The position numbers were made by a program, and so were the translations under genes. Under the pieces are notes generated by a model, which worked only from the letters and a program-made list of their open reading frames with translations, ran no database searches and was not told the origin of the DNA. Below are positions 51,001 through 62,247 of a stretch of 64,000 nucleotides of DNA, piece by piece; within the stretch, counting starts at the first letter, position 1; every line of letters starts with the position of its first letter. The stretch is from Apiosordaria backusii (lineage: Eukaryota > Ascomycota > Sordariomycetes > Sordariales > Lasiosphaeriaceae), in contig JAUKTV010000012.1 of the NCBI GenBank assembly GCA_030549205.1, forward strand, positions 620,001 through 684,000, read 5' to 3'.

Positions 51001-53980
51001 GATGAGACGCTACCAGCTCCCTGGGATACTTTTGTAGACCTAGAATGTGTTTGTTTCCTATCTTATAGACTTTAGCTTTCCGAACTCATAGACCTTGTTA
51101 TCTTGTCGCATAACCTGCCAAAGAAGAATCTCGTGGGGGCGCGCCGTGTGGTTCCTGCAGACACCTGGCCATGTCGACGAACCAAACGAGCCCTTGTCAG
51201 CCACTCTCACACGCAAAGCCCGATGGCTTCACGGGATGCACAAAACGACGCCTGCACGACAACAGACTATCAGATCTTGGCGAACTGGCCTGGCGGCCCG
51301 GCGAACGGTTCACCTGGCTATAGGAGAGTCTAGAGCGGGATGAGGTTAATAAGAATGCAACGAGAACGCTGCCCGGTCAGTGTCGTGGTACCCAGTACAG
51401 CGGAATCCTGGTTATTTGATTTGCCTACACTGAATGAAACCCAAAGGTCCATATCCGCCAGTTGAATGTTCCTTGCCAAGTTGTAGGAAAGGATAGAGCT
51501 GAGCTTCGAGGTGGCAATCCATCGCAGGCGTAGCTTCAAACCCCCTCCTACGTAAAGAAGGGCCGAATCCGTATCCTCAATACTGAACACCCATTGGGTC
51601 CCCAGACCAAGTACTCGTATCTATCCTACACCATGTACCAGTACATAGCCCGCACATGACATCCTAGTTCAATCTGTAGCATAGGACATGGTATCCTAGC
51701 TCCAAAACTAGGACAGTATTTAATATACTAGTATATAATTATGGCTGGCACATAGTATACTAGCCCAGAATATACTAGTACATGATATACTAGCCCAGAA
51801 CTTGGTTATGCCAGAAGTTAATTTATCCGAGTACCGCGAAAGTGGCTTGTGACCTACGGGACCGAGAAAGGGTCTTGGTCCTCAGATAACATGTATAATA
51901 AGGCAGCTGGATTCCAGAGTGAGGAACAGGTTCTTGGTTCCTCACGCAAGCAGTAACAAATTCACTGTCTATAATCTGTTTGCCTTTACAGGCTCTTTAC
52001 AGAACAACCCGTAGTGGCAGTGTTTACTTTGTCCGACCTTGCGGTAACCTTCTATCCTCACTGTCAACACCCCAGGCGTACTGCCTTGCAGTCTGAACCC
52101 CTATCGGGTGCAGGTTTTAACAGAATAGCGGTTTTTGCTCTTAGGCCTCAGATTCCTGCGAACCGCGCGAGGGCTGATCTTAGAGCAGTCTGCTATAAGG
52201 CCTCTCCTTACAGCCTGCTCAATAACAGCATCTGCTGGATTGAACGCCGTTGATTCGAGCTCCATATCTTTGCGTTATCGAGGGTAGTGATGAGTTCAAG
52301 GTATTAAACAACAGAAGTAAGAGTGTATGCAGTTAGGTGTAGATATGAGATGTCGAGAGCAAAGGCTAGGTGTTGTGGGGCTACGGCCACATTGTGTGCA
52401 CTCCGGTGCACCGGGGTAGACCACCCACCTTTTAGCCTTGTGCAGAGATTTCTCTGCACTCTTCCATAGCATAAATTACAATCGTGCATCAATTTCCTGA
52501 ATGCCCCCATCCTTGTGCCTGTGCAACACTAGGTCGAAAGACGGGGACCAATTTGGCCATTTTTATGTATGGAACTCAAGTAATTGTGCATGCTGCGGCG
52601 CAGCCTTCCGGAAATGGTTCTTAGGCTGAGCAAGCCTGAGCAAATCCTGGGCCAATCCTGAGCCGGACTTGAGCCGAGATGAGTAATGTCACGTGCGCGA
52701 GGTACGAAACAGGAAATTCTTGTGTGCCCAGATTCGTCGTACAAAACAGGAAGAATCAGGAATGAATGTCAAGAACTAGAAAAGATGGACGAGACAAGTT
52801 GAAAGGATCTATCCAGATAGACCGTAAAGGAGTGTAGTTTTGTCGTCGATGAAGGAAAGTTTGCGACTAGCGCTGGCAGGTATGAAAGAAAGGGAGTGAA
52901 GTGATGAGCGTGTGCCAGAATAAAAAAGATTTCAAAAGAGACAAACCTCCTACTTCCCGTCGGCTTCCGCATAATGTGGTAGGAAGATAATCGACATTTT
53001 CTGGCAAATCAAACGACTAGTAAGCACTCGATATTTCCCCATCTGAATACATTTCAGTAAGCGGTGGCAATTCGACGTGCCGTGAATGGTGCCATCAGCA
53101 AGATTGTGAGATGTACTCTGACTTGAAAAGCTGTGTGATATTCGCTTCAGTGCTGAAAATCTGGCCAACAAAAGAGGCCGAGAGCTTTTAGTGTTAAAGA
53201 TTGTGTGGCTGATCGACTAATGTGGCCCAATTTGATGACCTTTGGTGGTGAGTTGGGTTGTCGGGCCTCTATGCTTGACCCCCCATCTTGTGGGATCTTT
53301 CTCCCTAACAGGGGATATCTTCGCCGCGAGGCTTGCACGAATCACGCTGCAGGGTCCATCACGACCACGTCCGCCAGCGAACCCTTGTTGAAGCCTGTTC
53401 ATGTTTGACTGCCTGCATAATTACCGAGGGAATGGATAAGGCGAAGAACTGGGGGAAACGAGAAGAGCTCCTGTGGCGCACATGGCCATCACCCACCTCT
53501 GGGACAGACCATACGGCCAGAGAACGTTCCCAAAGTTGAGAAAGCTGTCAATTGTCAATTGTCCCTTGCATACCCGGACCTAGACCCATACCCCCACCGC
53601 AAACCTGCCACCGAGGATGGAGCAGATGGAAAGGGAAATGCCGCTGGCTTATCCGTGATAACTCGGGTACACCGGCCGCTCGTTGGCTGTGGTTGGCAGC
53701 TCAGATGGCCGCCGTAGTGATGAACTAAACTGGCGGCAGCTATTCCAAGCTCAGAAAACCAAATGCTAGAAGCTGACTCTGGCTGATGAAGCATTGCCGA
53801 TGAACGCCTTACTGTTGGAGAATGTGGAAGGGTGCGGTGGAGATAGCGCCCAGACCAGGTGGGGGCGGTGGGGATTTGATGCGATAGGCTCCACCACAAA
53901 CCGTTCCTCCACGGGTTCATGAAGCTCTTTCCCCTTCGAGATGCCCTCATTTTCACTGCAGCGGCGAAGCTCGCATTCTC
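51001..53980. other. Gene-poor 3-kb region with short repeats
   Basis: No supported gene. AT-rich core at 51640-51830. An open stretch at 52014-52253 with many Cys/Arg/Pro codons could be repeat-derived but shows no transposase or reverse-transcriptase motif. I find no terminal repeats, so no mobile element is called. Confidence 0.4.
51763..51800. repeat. Short direct repeat TATACTAGCCCAGAA
   Basis: Two copies of an A/G-T-A-T-A-C-T-A-G-C-C-C-A-G-A-A word about 21 bases apart within AT-rich DNA, with further TATACTAG words nearby (51725, 51771). Origin unknown. Confidence 0.6.
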
Positions 53981-54667
53981 ATGCCACTGACATTGCGATG
54001 GCAACACCTCTGTACTCCCCGAATGTCCGGAAGTGACCTCACTGCATCCCGACCGTCGCAATATCAGGCACCCTGCGCCAACAGTGTTTCAAGCCACCAC
54101 CCAGCCCTTCGTCAGCAGAGCGTCGGCGGCGCCATCCAACGCGACGTTGGCTATCACAAGTATCACAGGCGAGTAATCGAGCAATTTGCACCCGCGACCT
54201 CCTATCAAAAAGACGCATTTCATCACCATTACACATCCCGCGGCTCAGGGCTTCTTATCAACTGCCCAGACCTCTCCCCAGTCGTCAATCATACCTTATC
54301 CGCTAGTGCCATGCAGTCAATGCCTAGCGGAATGCCAGGGATCCCAGGCCCAGGCACTCCCTCCACACACGACCTCCCGTCTGTCTCGACGAACGACCTC
54401 CCACTCGTCCTGCATCACAAACGTCGCACCGCTGTAGGGCGGCCCCCTATTCCATATTGGGGCGAGCTACACGATGTTGCATCACTATCGTCCTGTCCGG
54501 GAAACTGGATGGTTCAGGAAGCCCTGATGCCCCAGACCCCAGCACCAGGGTCGAAATATATCTCCGAGGGCATCATCTCACGTATCAACGACTCCACTCG
54601 CATGCGGATGTGCCCGGCTTGTATGGCTCAGGTTCTGGCCACGATGGGCAGCATCATCATGAACTGA
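53981..54667 (+). CDS. Possible hypothetical protein, weakly supported
   Basis: A 228-codon ATG frame with no recognised domain. The stretch MQSMPSGMPGIPGPGTPSTHD is Pro/Gly/Met-rich and a C-P-A-C-M follows near the end, so it might be an exon of a regulatory protein. It may equally be chance; the region is GC-rich enough for long chance frames. Confidence 0.22.
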   Translation: MPLTLRWQHLCTPRMSGSDLTASRPSQYQAPCANSVSSHHPALRQQSVGGAIQRDVGYHKYHRRVIEQFAPATSYQKDAFHHHYTSRGSGLLINCPDLSPVVNHTLSASAMQSMPSGMPGIPGPGTPSTHDLPSVSTNDLPLVLHHKRRTAVGRPPIPYWGELHDVASLSSCPGNWMVQEALMPQTPAPGSKYISEGIISRINDSTRMRMCPACMAQVLATMGSIIMN

Positions 54668-55576
54668 CGCAGATCAAGCTGGTCCGTCTTTTCTTTTCTT
54701 CACCTTTTTACCCGTTCTCGTTTCTGATCAGCCATTACTTGCTTACTGCCGGCCCTTTTTGGCTTGGCATCCCATTATTGCTCGGCCGATAACGAGCTCG
54801 CAACGTTGATACCTCGCCCGACCTGCAGGTGTGCGCCGAGATTCCAGACGAGCATTGCGACTGCATACAGCGTCGACCCGAGCAATCGGCTTGGTCCCCG
54901 TCTCTGACGCAGCACGCTCGAATAGGAGAAGCGTGGGAACCAACGATACATGTAAGGGAAGGCCGATTCCTACTAGCCGCCACATCAGGAAAAAAGCAAG
55001 CAGTATCCCGTTCCTTTTCGTCGACGAGAATTTCCACCGCAACAACACATTTTTTTCTCCCCCTGCTTTGATGCCCCCGCGCCCGTTTTCTCTCGACCTC
55101 GACGATTTCACTTCTTTCTTGCTCGAGACACGCTCCTTTTCCACCCATTAGTCATGCCACCATAGCCCCCAAAACCTTGGATTTTGATCGCCAATAACAC
55201 CTCATCTACCGGTTGCACAAGGGACGCCCTGCTGACAGGTCTCATCTGACAAGACTTTTCTCTGGCTACAACACGACTTTGCCGTCCATCCGCAGTCCAA
55301 CGCCTTTGATACGCAGAAGTCGGAGCGGGAGCGGCAGTCAAAAGATTTTCGCAGGCGCCTCCTGACTGCAGAAACAGCCCGTTACGATGGTCCATGATCA
55401 CGGACGTCCTTCCTGTCAAGCAATATCTGCTGTGTCCGCCCATGTGTAAACAAAATCTACGTTAGATCCTCCGTGACAGTCACCGAGAAATTTGTCTCGC
55501 AGTTCCACCTACGCACTTCTCCCTCAAGCCCTCTCTCAAGTTACTACGGCTCGCGTGAGCCTCTTCAAATATCACA
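54668..55576. other. Upstream region of the DUF8004-like gene
   Basis: 900 bases, likely promoter and 5' leader. No other gene supported. Confidence 0.4.
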
Positions 55577-58500
55577 ATGTCCGGCCGCAGCGCTTACGTA
55601 CGCAAAAAGATTACCGAGACGAAGACGGGGGAGCAACAAGGCCATGGTAGAGGCCGGGCAAAGTCAACCACCAGCTCTGACAATGTCACCATTAGCGATT
55701 ACCCGATAGGCTCCATGCCAGCGCTTCGCCAGGAGAGGGATCTCGTGACAGGGGTTGGGACCACGAATGCGCGCTTCTTGAAGTTCTCTGAGCATGCTCG
55801 GGAGGATGAAATGTTGGCATATCGAGGAGACGTTCCCTCCTACGCGCCCCAGAGCAGCGGGAGTCAGAGTGGGTCCAGCGTGGATGGACGACGAGACGGT
55901 GCAAGCACATCACAGCGCAACAGGCCGCTGAACGACTTTGCTTATGCTCGTGTGAGGCGGCCGGTCATCAAAACAGAGGACGTGTCGGGGATAGAAAAGT
56001 CGGGGTTGCGAAGCATGATCGATAAGAGAAGTGACGACTTCCGCAAGGGGCTGGCCAAGACGTTTGCCTTTAAGAAAAAGGATAAAAAGGGAAGGGATGC
56101 TGAGAAAACCGGCGACTTCAGACCAGAATCTTCCGCAACTGTTCGGCCTTCTCCTGTGGCGACCGACTTCAATGACGGATATGACGCCGACGTTTCGCCC
56201 ATTCAGTATCAGTCTTCGGGGCCACACCCCGGGGTTCCTTGGGACGACACAGGATTGTTGTCGCCTCCACCTTCCGGCAAGTTGCCTCCCACCCCAGGCT
56301 CCTCGGCCGCGCCCCCGATCAAGCGCTGGATTGGTGCGGGAAGGCCTGTCCAGCGCTGGAACAAGCTTCGCAAAGATCCAGAGTTGTGGGATCCCAACGG
56401 TGATGTGCTAGTCTTCTTTGGTACCAAGGGCCAGTCTCCGCGTCCAAACCCGTCATTCCGCTTGTCGTCGCACATCATTGAGGCTACCGAGTCTCGATAC
56501 CTCATTACGCTTCTCCGCGAGGGCTCAACAGAAGAGGACATCCACTTGCCACCATCGCCTGCCGGCGCTCCGCCGATGCTGCAACGGCATGGTGGACATG
56601 GACAGCATCTCGCCGCGGGGGCTGTGGGTCGTGGCGGGCACCCGACACCACCGGTATCCGAAGACAACAGCTGGGAGGCTGACGGCCAGATTTCGTACGA
56701 AATGTACTTCCCAACCCCTGTGACCATGAGCAAATTGGACCAGTTCCGACACCACATCACGACGCGCAACGTCTTTGCCATGCTCTATCATGCCTCGCTT
56801 GTTGGTCTGTCGTTATACCAAGCTCTGGCTGATCTTCACTCACGGCTAGAATCGTATATGCCACCTGAAGCGGACAATGTCGGCACGATTCTCAACTACC
56901 TCTCTGCTCGTGGTATCGATGACGTGCGCAATGACCCAGAGACAGCGGTCAGCCTGCTTGCTTGGAGCGAAGGGAGCGATGTCCGATGGGAGGAAGGCTG
57001 GCGCGAGAGCTTTTTGCACTGCGCAGGGATGTACTCCCGGCTTGAGGGTTGCTCCGACTTTCGATACGTCACGCCCATTACCAGAGCTCTTCTTGAGCGC
57101 GCATGCTTAGAGACGCAGCTTCGAGTGCAAGCAGCAGAGGAGCGCTTGGCCGCCTTCCAGTACAGCGACATGTGGCCTGCAGCTGTAACCACAACCGCCA
57201 GCGCCAGTGGTCCCGTCGCCGCCGCACCAGCTAAAGCAGCCGCCGACAGACTCCAGAACTTCCTGATCCAGTGCTACACAAGGGAGTATGGCTCATGGCC
57301 GCCCCCATTATCACGCTCGGGAGGGGTAGATGCATACGCTATGGCGATGGTTCAAGGGGTAGCAGAAGAGGAGGAAGACATCTGGCTCACCCGAACAGTT
57401 GCCCAATCCCTACAGAAAGACTTCGCCGCGCTGTATGACTACCTTGTTAACCGGGATATAGTATGGGACGTCTCAGAAGCGCGCTCGAGCAGGAAATGGA
57501 TGATGGTCAGCGAAAGCGGAAACCGAGCATTCGAAGCCGACACCGAAGACCTTCCTATGACGGATATGCTCATCGAGTTTGACAACAAGCATCGATTCCC
57601 GCACATCCCGCATCCTTACCCTCTGGTCCCCGAATCCATCCCTCCCTCTCTCAACCAGAACAAAGAAAACCCCTCCTCCAGCGGAGGCGGCATGTTCGGT
57701 AATAAATCCTCCAAGAAGGCCCCCACCGCTACCACCCCTGGCGGCCGCACCGGCGCCCTAGACCGCCGGATTCAACTGGCCTACACCGAAGCAACAAACA
57801 TTTGCATCCTCGGCTCAGACTTCACCCACTCCGACCTCATCGACGCCTACTCCAAGTTCGAAAAGTCTGACAAAATCGGTGAAGTCGACCCCGCCACAGC
57901 CCGCAGGGGTCGTTGGGCTCTTATCTACGGCATCCTCCAAACCCTCGCAAGCGTCTCAGTCGACGCACCCAACGTCCGATACCGTGATAACGTCACTTAC
58001 CACCTCTCTCCAAGATTAAAAGGAAACACAAAACTCCCGCCCTGGAAAACATCCAACAGTAGCTCCAACTCCAACTTTGGCGAGGCATCCCATGAGCTTT
58101 CTCATTGCTGGGTGATCCCCCAAACGTGGACTTCCCCAAGTCACCACGGCGGGAGCAGTATTTCAGGAAGCGGCGCAGAAGACAACTTCACCGACGAGCA
58201 AGACGATTACTACAGCAGCAACAGCCCTATCTACGGCTACGGTGGTCGCAGTTACAACTTCCCTTTACCCTCCTCCCGCGCACCCAGTTCTGTGGGTGGG
58301 TACAGGTCCAATAGCAAGTCTCTCCGCTCAGGCGGTGCATCTACCCGCGCCCCCTCTACCGCAGGAGGTTACAGCAATAACTTCAGCTCCGCAGCGTCAG
58401 TGACGTCCTACTCCGAAACTGGCTCTGAAGCTGGCGGGAGTAGCATCTGGTCACCCCCGCCATCATCCGCCGGGGGATCACGTCGAGTGACCTCCTCCTC

Positions 58501-58783
58501 AAGAAGAAGAGACAACGCCAAAATCTCTATTGCACCAGGGGGCCAAGGGGGGAGGTATATTGATCCAGTCGAGGAAAGGGAGTGGGCTGCGCCAGGACAG
58601 ACGTATGCTTCCAGACCGGGGACAAGTGGTCATCGAGGAATGGATGAGACGAAGGAGATGGATGATGGGAGGAATTTTACGACTGCTTATACTAGTCGTG
58701 GTGGGGAGAGGGATAAGAGCAGGGTGAGGGGGGTGGTGGGGGGCAACAGAGGAGGGAGAGGGAGAATAGCAGTCCGCCGGTGA
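55577..58783 (+). CDS. Large DUF8004-like fungal protein, single exon
   Basis: 1068 residues, ATG at 55577, no intron. The basic N-terminus is Ser/Arg-rich with a KKKDKKGRDAEK patch near 166-178. The central conserved part is about residues 265-760: RWNKLRKDPELWDPNGDVLVFF; SFRLSSHIIEATESRYLITLL; YEMYFPTPVTMSKLDQFRHHITTRNVFAMLYHASLVGLSLYQALADLHSRL; ILNYLSARGIDDVRNDPETAVSLLAWSE; then RRIQLAYTEATNICILGSDFTHSDLIDAYSKFE and WALIYGILQTLASVSVDAP. The C-terminal 250 residues are Ser/Gly/Arg-rich and disordered, ending in an RGG-like tail (GGNRGGRGR). This matches a widespread Pezizomycotina family of unknown function that I associate with DUF8004. Probably cytoplasmic; no signal peptide or helix spanning the membrane. 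Confidence 0.8.
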   Translation: MSGRSAYVRKKITETKTGEQQGHGRGRAKSTTSSDNVTISDYPIGSMPALRQERDLVTGVGTTNARFLKFSEHAREDEMLAYRGDVPSYAPQSSGSQSGSSVDGRRDGASTSQRNRPLNDFAYARVRRPVIKTEDVSGIEKSGLRSMIDKRSDDFRKGLAKTFAFKKKDKKGRDAEKTGDFRPESSATVRPSPVATDFNDGYDADVSPIQYQSSGPHPGVPWDDTGLLSPPPSGKLPPTPGSSAAPPIKRWIGAGRPVQRWNKLRKDPELWDPNGDVLVFFGTKGQSPRPNPSFRLSSHIIEATESRYLITLLREGSTEEDIHLPPSPAGAPPMLQRHGGHGQHLAAGAVGRGGHPTPPVSEDNSWEADGQISYEMYFPTPVTMSKLDQFRHHITTRNVFAMLYHASLVGLSLYQALADLHSRLESYMPPEADNVGTILNYLSARGIDDVRNDPETAVSLLAWSEGSDVRWEEGWRESFLHCAGMYSRLEGCSDFRYVTPITRALLERACLETQLRVQAAEERLAAFQYSDMWPAAVTTTASASGPVAAAPAKAAADRLQNFLIQCYTREYGSWPPPLSRSGGVDAYAMAMVQGVAEEEEDIWLTRTVAQSLQKDFAALYDYLVNRDIVWDVSEARSSRKWMMVSESGNRAFEADTEDLPMTDMLIEFDNKHRFPHIPHPYPLVPESIPPSLNQNKENPSSSGGGMFGNKSSKKAPTATTPGGRTGALDRRIQLAYTEATNICILGSDFTHSDLIDAYSKFEKSDKIGEVDPATARRGRWALIYGILQTLASVSVDAPNVRYRDNVTYHLSPRLKGNTKLPPWKTSNSSSNSNFGEASHELSHCWVIPQTWTSPSHHGGSSISGSGAEDNFTDEQDDYYSSNSPIYGYGGRSYNFPLPSSRAPSSVGGYRSNSKSLRSGGASTRAPSTAGGYSNNFSSAASVTSYSETGSEAGGSSIWSPPPSSAGGSRRVTSSSRRRDNAKISIAPGGQGGRYIDPVEEREWAAPGQTYASRPGTSGHRGMDETKEMDDGRNFTTAYTSRGGERDKSRVRGVVGGNRGGRGRIAVRR

Positions 58784-59536
58784 TTCGGGATTTTGACTTT
58801 GACGAGTTGGATGTTATTGATGATCATGCTCCTTGAGTTACTTGGGTAATTGGATGGGTTGGGGTGGAGGGCAAGGGAGGGTGAATGTGTGTGATGATAT
58901 AAAGCTGGATGTGTATTACTACTTGATGAGGATCTTGATGGGCACAAGGGAGGGGTTTGTGTGACGGAGGTTATCTGTGGAAAGAAGCTGCGGAAGAAAA
59001 AGAAAGTTACGCGAGAAGAGGTACTGGTATTACAATGACACAGATCTACCTTTTGCGGACACAGGGACAAGTGGCAAAAGCAACTGTGAGACGTGAGCAT
59101 CAAACTTTGTGACCATTGCAACGCAACTCAATTCGCCTGCCGAGATGAAGACTGAGCTCAAAAATAAGCTTCCTGCTCTCGTGAACAGGTAGGTCTATCT
59201 GAACGACTCCTCCCAGGGCAAATACAAAGAGGAAAATTTCCGCCAATATATAACGCTCAAAAACGAAGATGGTCGTCATGTCGTAACCCCCCAACCAGCC
59301 GCTGATTATAAACACATTATTCCATCACTCATTAGCAGATCCTTCTTCACATTCCACATTTACATGATCCCCCAGATCCGGCAACCTGGAATAGACATTG
59401 CCCGTCAATAGTCCATATCAAACCCTCCCCCAACCCCCCCCCCCTTTTAACTCCTAATTCACCTCTCCCCCTCCGGTATATCATCTACCAAGGGTTTACC
59501 GTGCGGTGGAGGGGTGAATCACCAGGGTAAGGAACC
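58784..59536. other. Convergent 3' region
   Basis: 750 bases between the 3' ends of the DUF8004-like and MARVEL genes; a C10 run lies near 59437-59445. No gene seen. Confidence 0.4.
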
Positions 59537-60206
59537 TCAAACATAAGCCCGATGATGACTATGCCCCCCCCTACTCCTACTCCCACTATAACTCCTGCTC
59601 CTCCTCGAACTCCTGCTCCCACCCCTGCTCCTACTCACCCTCCTCGTCTCCACATACCTCACCTTCTCATCCCTCGCCGAATGCCTCCCATGAATCCACG
59701 CCATCACCGCCGTAATAAAGAAGAAAATCACATTCATGATCCCCATCGCGAAGCAAGCCTTCAGCATGGCGCACGTCTTGTCGACATTTACTGACACAAT
59801 CACCCAGCCGTTTTGCCGGAGGATGGCACCAGAGGAACAATCCGCGTTGGCGATGCCGCGGAGGTAGTACACGCCTGCGATGAGGGCGCCGAACAGGCAG
59901 AGGTCGACGAAGCCGACGAACTGGGCGTTGTTGGAGGAGCGGTGGTAGGAAAAGAGGGTGAAGATGGCCCAGGCGAGGGCGAGGACGGAGACGATGAAGA
60001 GGACGAGGATGGAGGTGGGGGTCATGAGGTTGGTGGTGAGGTTGATGTTGACGAAGTAGGAGAGCATGCCGACTATGGGGACCTGAGGGAGGGGGGTGAG
60101 GGTTAGTGGGTGGAATAAAGACATTGGGAGGGGTGGAGGTGGGAAAACATACCAGAGTCAGTATCTCCATGAAGCGCCAAAAGGCGAACATGATTGCGAA
60201 GAGCAT
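59537..60206 (-). CDS. MARVEL-domain tetraspanning membrane protein
   Basis: 199 residues from exons 60206-60153 and 60082-59537; a 70-base phase-0 intron joins MEILTL to VPIVGML. Four hydrophobic segments: the N-terminal MLFAIMFAFWRF..IVGML; SILVLFIVSVLALAWAIFTLF; FVGFVDLCLFGALIAGVYYL; CFAMGIMNVIFFFITAVMAW. A Cys pair in the last loop (ADCSSG..KTCAML) precedes helix 4. The order and the W-A-I-F and D-L-C-L-F motifs match fungal MARVEL proteins, which sit in plasma-membrane or eisosome-like domains or act in vesicle traffic. The cytosolic tail is Arg/Ser/Gly-rich (RSRGGSRSSRRSRSYSGSRSRGG). Confidence 0.85.
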
Positions 60207-61128
60207 TTTGGCGGTGGTGTGTTATTCGCCAGTGGGTGATGTGGTGAGATTGGTGTCGACGGTGTCAAGAAACGTAGAAATCGCAACGCGATTTACTTGG
60301 CTGGTGATGAGCACCCCAATTCACCTCATCAGACAATCTTCACCGTTGATGCCGCTGTTGTTGTTACTGTTGACGCTGTTGTCGCAAAAAGGTCCCTTTC
60401 CCCTGAAAAAAATCCCCTGATGACGTCGTTGTTACGTCTCCCCTTTTTCTTGACGCTCAATTCCCTGCTTAAGCGACACTTCCGTGTCTCTCCCTCGAGA
60501 TTTCCAGCGCAGCGGGAGGCGTGTGTCGCAAACCTGACTGACCCGACAAACTGGAGCGTGGGGCCCACTGTTTACCCAGAAAATGGAACCCGTTTTTGCG
60601 GTTGCGCAGGAACCCGTTAGATCACCCGTTGTCGCGAACCAAACAAAAACCTTAATTCCAGGTCTGTTCCTGGAATTGATGATGAAAGTAAAACGGGGAA
60701 AAAATGGATGATGCAAGATGCAAGATGCAAGATCAGAAAGCTCCCTCCCACCCAGAGAAAAGTTTGCTGCTCGCGATTTGTCAAGCAGCGCGCGGCGCCC
60801 GACGGCACAGCTGACACGACACCGCATCCTTTTTCCAGCGCATCCGACATCTTCAACTTGGAAGGAGGTTGGGTGGTGGAGGTTGACCAATCAGAATGGA
60901 AGATGCTGGTTGCTCTGTGTGACGTTGCTGCTGATAAAGTGGGGAAACACCACGTCGTCGCGAAGTGGTCTGTGCGGAAGAGCTTGCAGGGATTCCGGGG
61001 GGCTGGGTGTTGGTTTGTTCTTTATTCCTAGGGGGTGATTGATGTGGAGGGATTTGGCGATGGGTTCAGTGTCGAGGCTGTTTCGATGCCAAGTCAAGTC
61101 TTCAATCCCATCTCCTCACCTCTCGAAG
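60207..61128. other. Promoter of the MARVEL gene and intergenic DNA
   Basis: 920 bases. Contains a three-fold ATGCAAG repeat (near 60711-60731). No gene supported. Confidence 0.4.
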
Positions 61129-61799
61129 TCAGCTTAAGACAAGGAGGAGCAGTCTTGTGCTCAATCCCCTCACCACCATCTTGAGGGCGAGCCCACGGAT
61201 GTCACGAGTGGTGTCTGAAGAACCCTTTTCTCCAGCTACCGTGGACAGGCGGGCGAGGACCTTGGTCTTTTTGCCCGCGTTGTTCAGGAAGGCGGCAGAT
61301 GTGAAGTCTGAGACATCGTGAGTGCACTCGAATTCACACCAGGCACCCGCGGCCTTGGCATGGACGACTCTGAGCATGAGGTCAGAAAATGTACAACTTG
61401 CTGGTGGGTATAATAGAACTTACCTTTCAGGAATCCTCTCTCTAGGGAAGTAAGCCAGCGTCTCTATGAGCTGAGTGTCTTCGAGAGGTGCTAGTGCTCC
61501 TCTCCCTTGGGCTTGGAGCCGCGCAGGAGAGTTGCAGCGGTTGGATCATGGACAGGCTTGCCTATGCAGAGGTGCTCAGTCAGTTTTGTGCCACGACATA
61601 GGGTGCTTACTCAGGAGCGGGATGGAAATCCCATACCTTCGGCCAGTGTGTATAAGGGGCCATCATTATCTTGGTCCTGGCTTGCGTCAGCATGTTCTGG
61701 CCTTCTCCTGTCAAGTGTCGGCTTACTGAAGACACTTTGAGTCTCTAAGTGCCTTTCTGGGGCATTCACGGATATTTTGAAGGAAACCATGTTTAGCAT
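61129..61799 (-). pseudogene. Catalase pseudogene (N-terminal fragment)
   Basis: Three exon-like pieces (61799-61637, 61561-61424, 61369-61129) are separated by introns with good GT/AG sites. Piece 1 ends PLYTLAEG, piece 2 starts KPVHDPTAATLLRGSKPKG then hits a TAG. One frame away it continues DTQLIETLAYFPRERIPER. Piece 3 reads VVHAKAAGAWCEFECTHDVSDFTSAAFL...KKTKVLARLSTVAGEKGSSDTTRDIRGLALK and then diverges to a stop. These are the start, the VHAKGAGA active-site region (catalytic His in VVHAK) and the RD..G-A-K region of clade catalases. Only the first third of a catalase is left; the haem-ligand Tyr domain is absent. A stop and a frameshift break exon 2, so it is not functional. Confidence 0.85.
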
Positions 61800-62247
61800 T
61801 CACTTGATATACGAAGAAGATGCGGACATCCACGCATCATCACTGCCAGTCAATAATCTGGTGTCATTGACGTCACCGCTCCCAAATACATGCATGAGTG
61901 CAACTCCCGTTATCTCCATGATAACCGCAGCCAATCTGATAATAAGGTTTTGATGGTGTGTTGAATCTGGTTCTTGCGCTGTTGTCCGTGGAAATAATGG
62001 CAATAATTGAGTCTGAAACGTGCATGACGTGCCAATGACAGCATCGACATGTACTGCAACAGTAGCACCGCCATCACTCAGCGACCTGCAGAAGCCATCA
62101 AACTCTGCAATCGTGACCGTCAGAGGACGATGTGTTGATACAAAGCTGGACATTCACCCCCTTTTCTCCCCTTGACAGCCTTGGCAAAAGCTTGAACCAA
62201 GCAAGACCACTTGCCCAGCAGGCCCAGCAGCCAGCTTCCCCGTCCCC
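61800..62247. other. Intergenic upstream of the sulfite-oxidase-like gene
   Basis: 450 bases; no supported gene. A minus-strand open frame (61800-62153) lacks recognisable features. Confidence 0.4.

Noticed and set aside
52014..52253. Possible transposon-derived ORF
   Set aside because: No reverse transcriptase, transposase, integrase or terminal repeat signature in the surrounding 3 kb.
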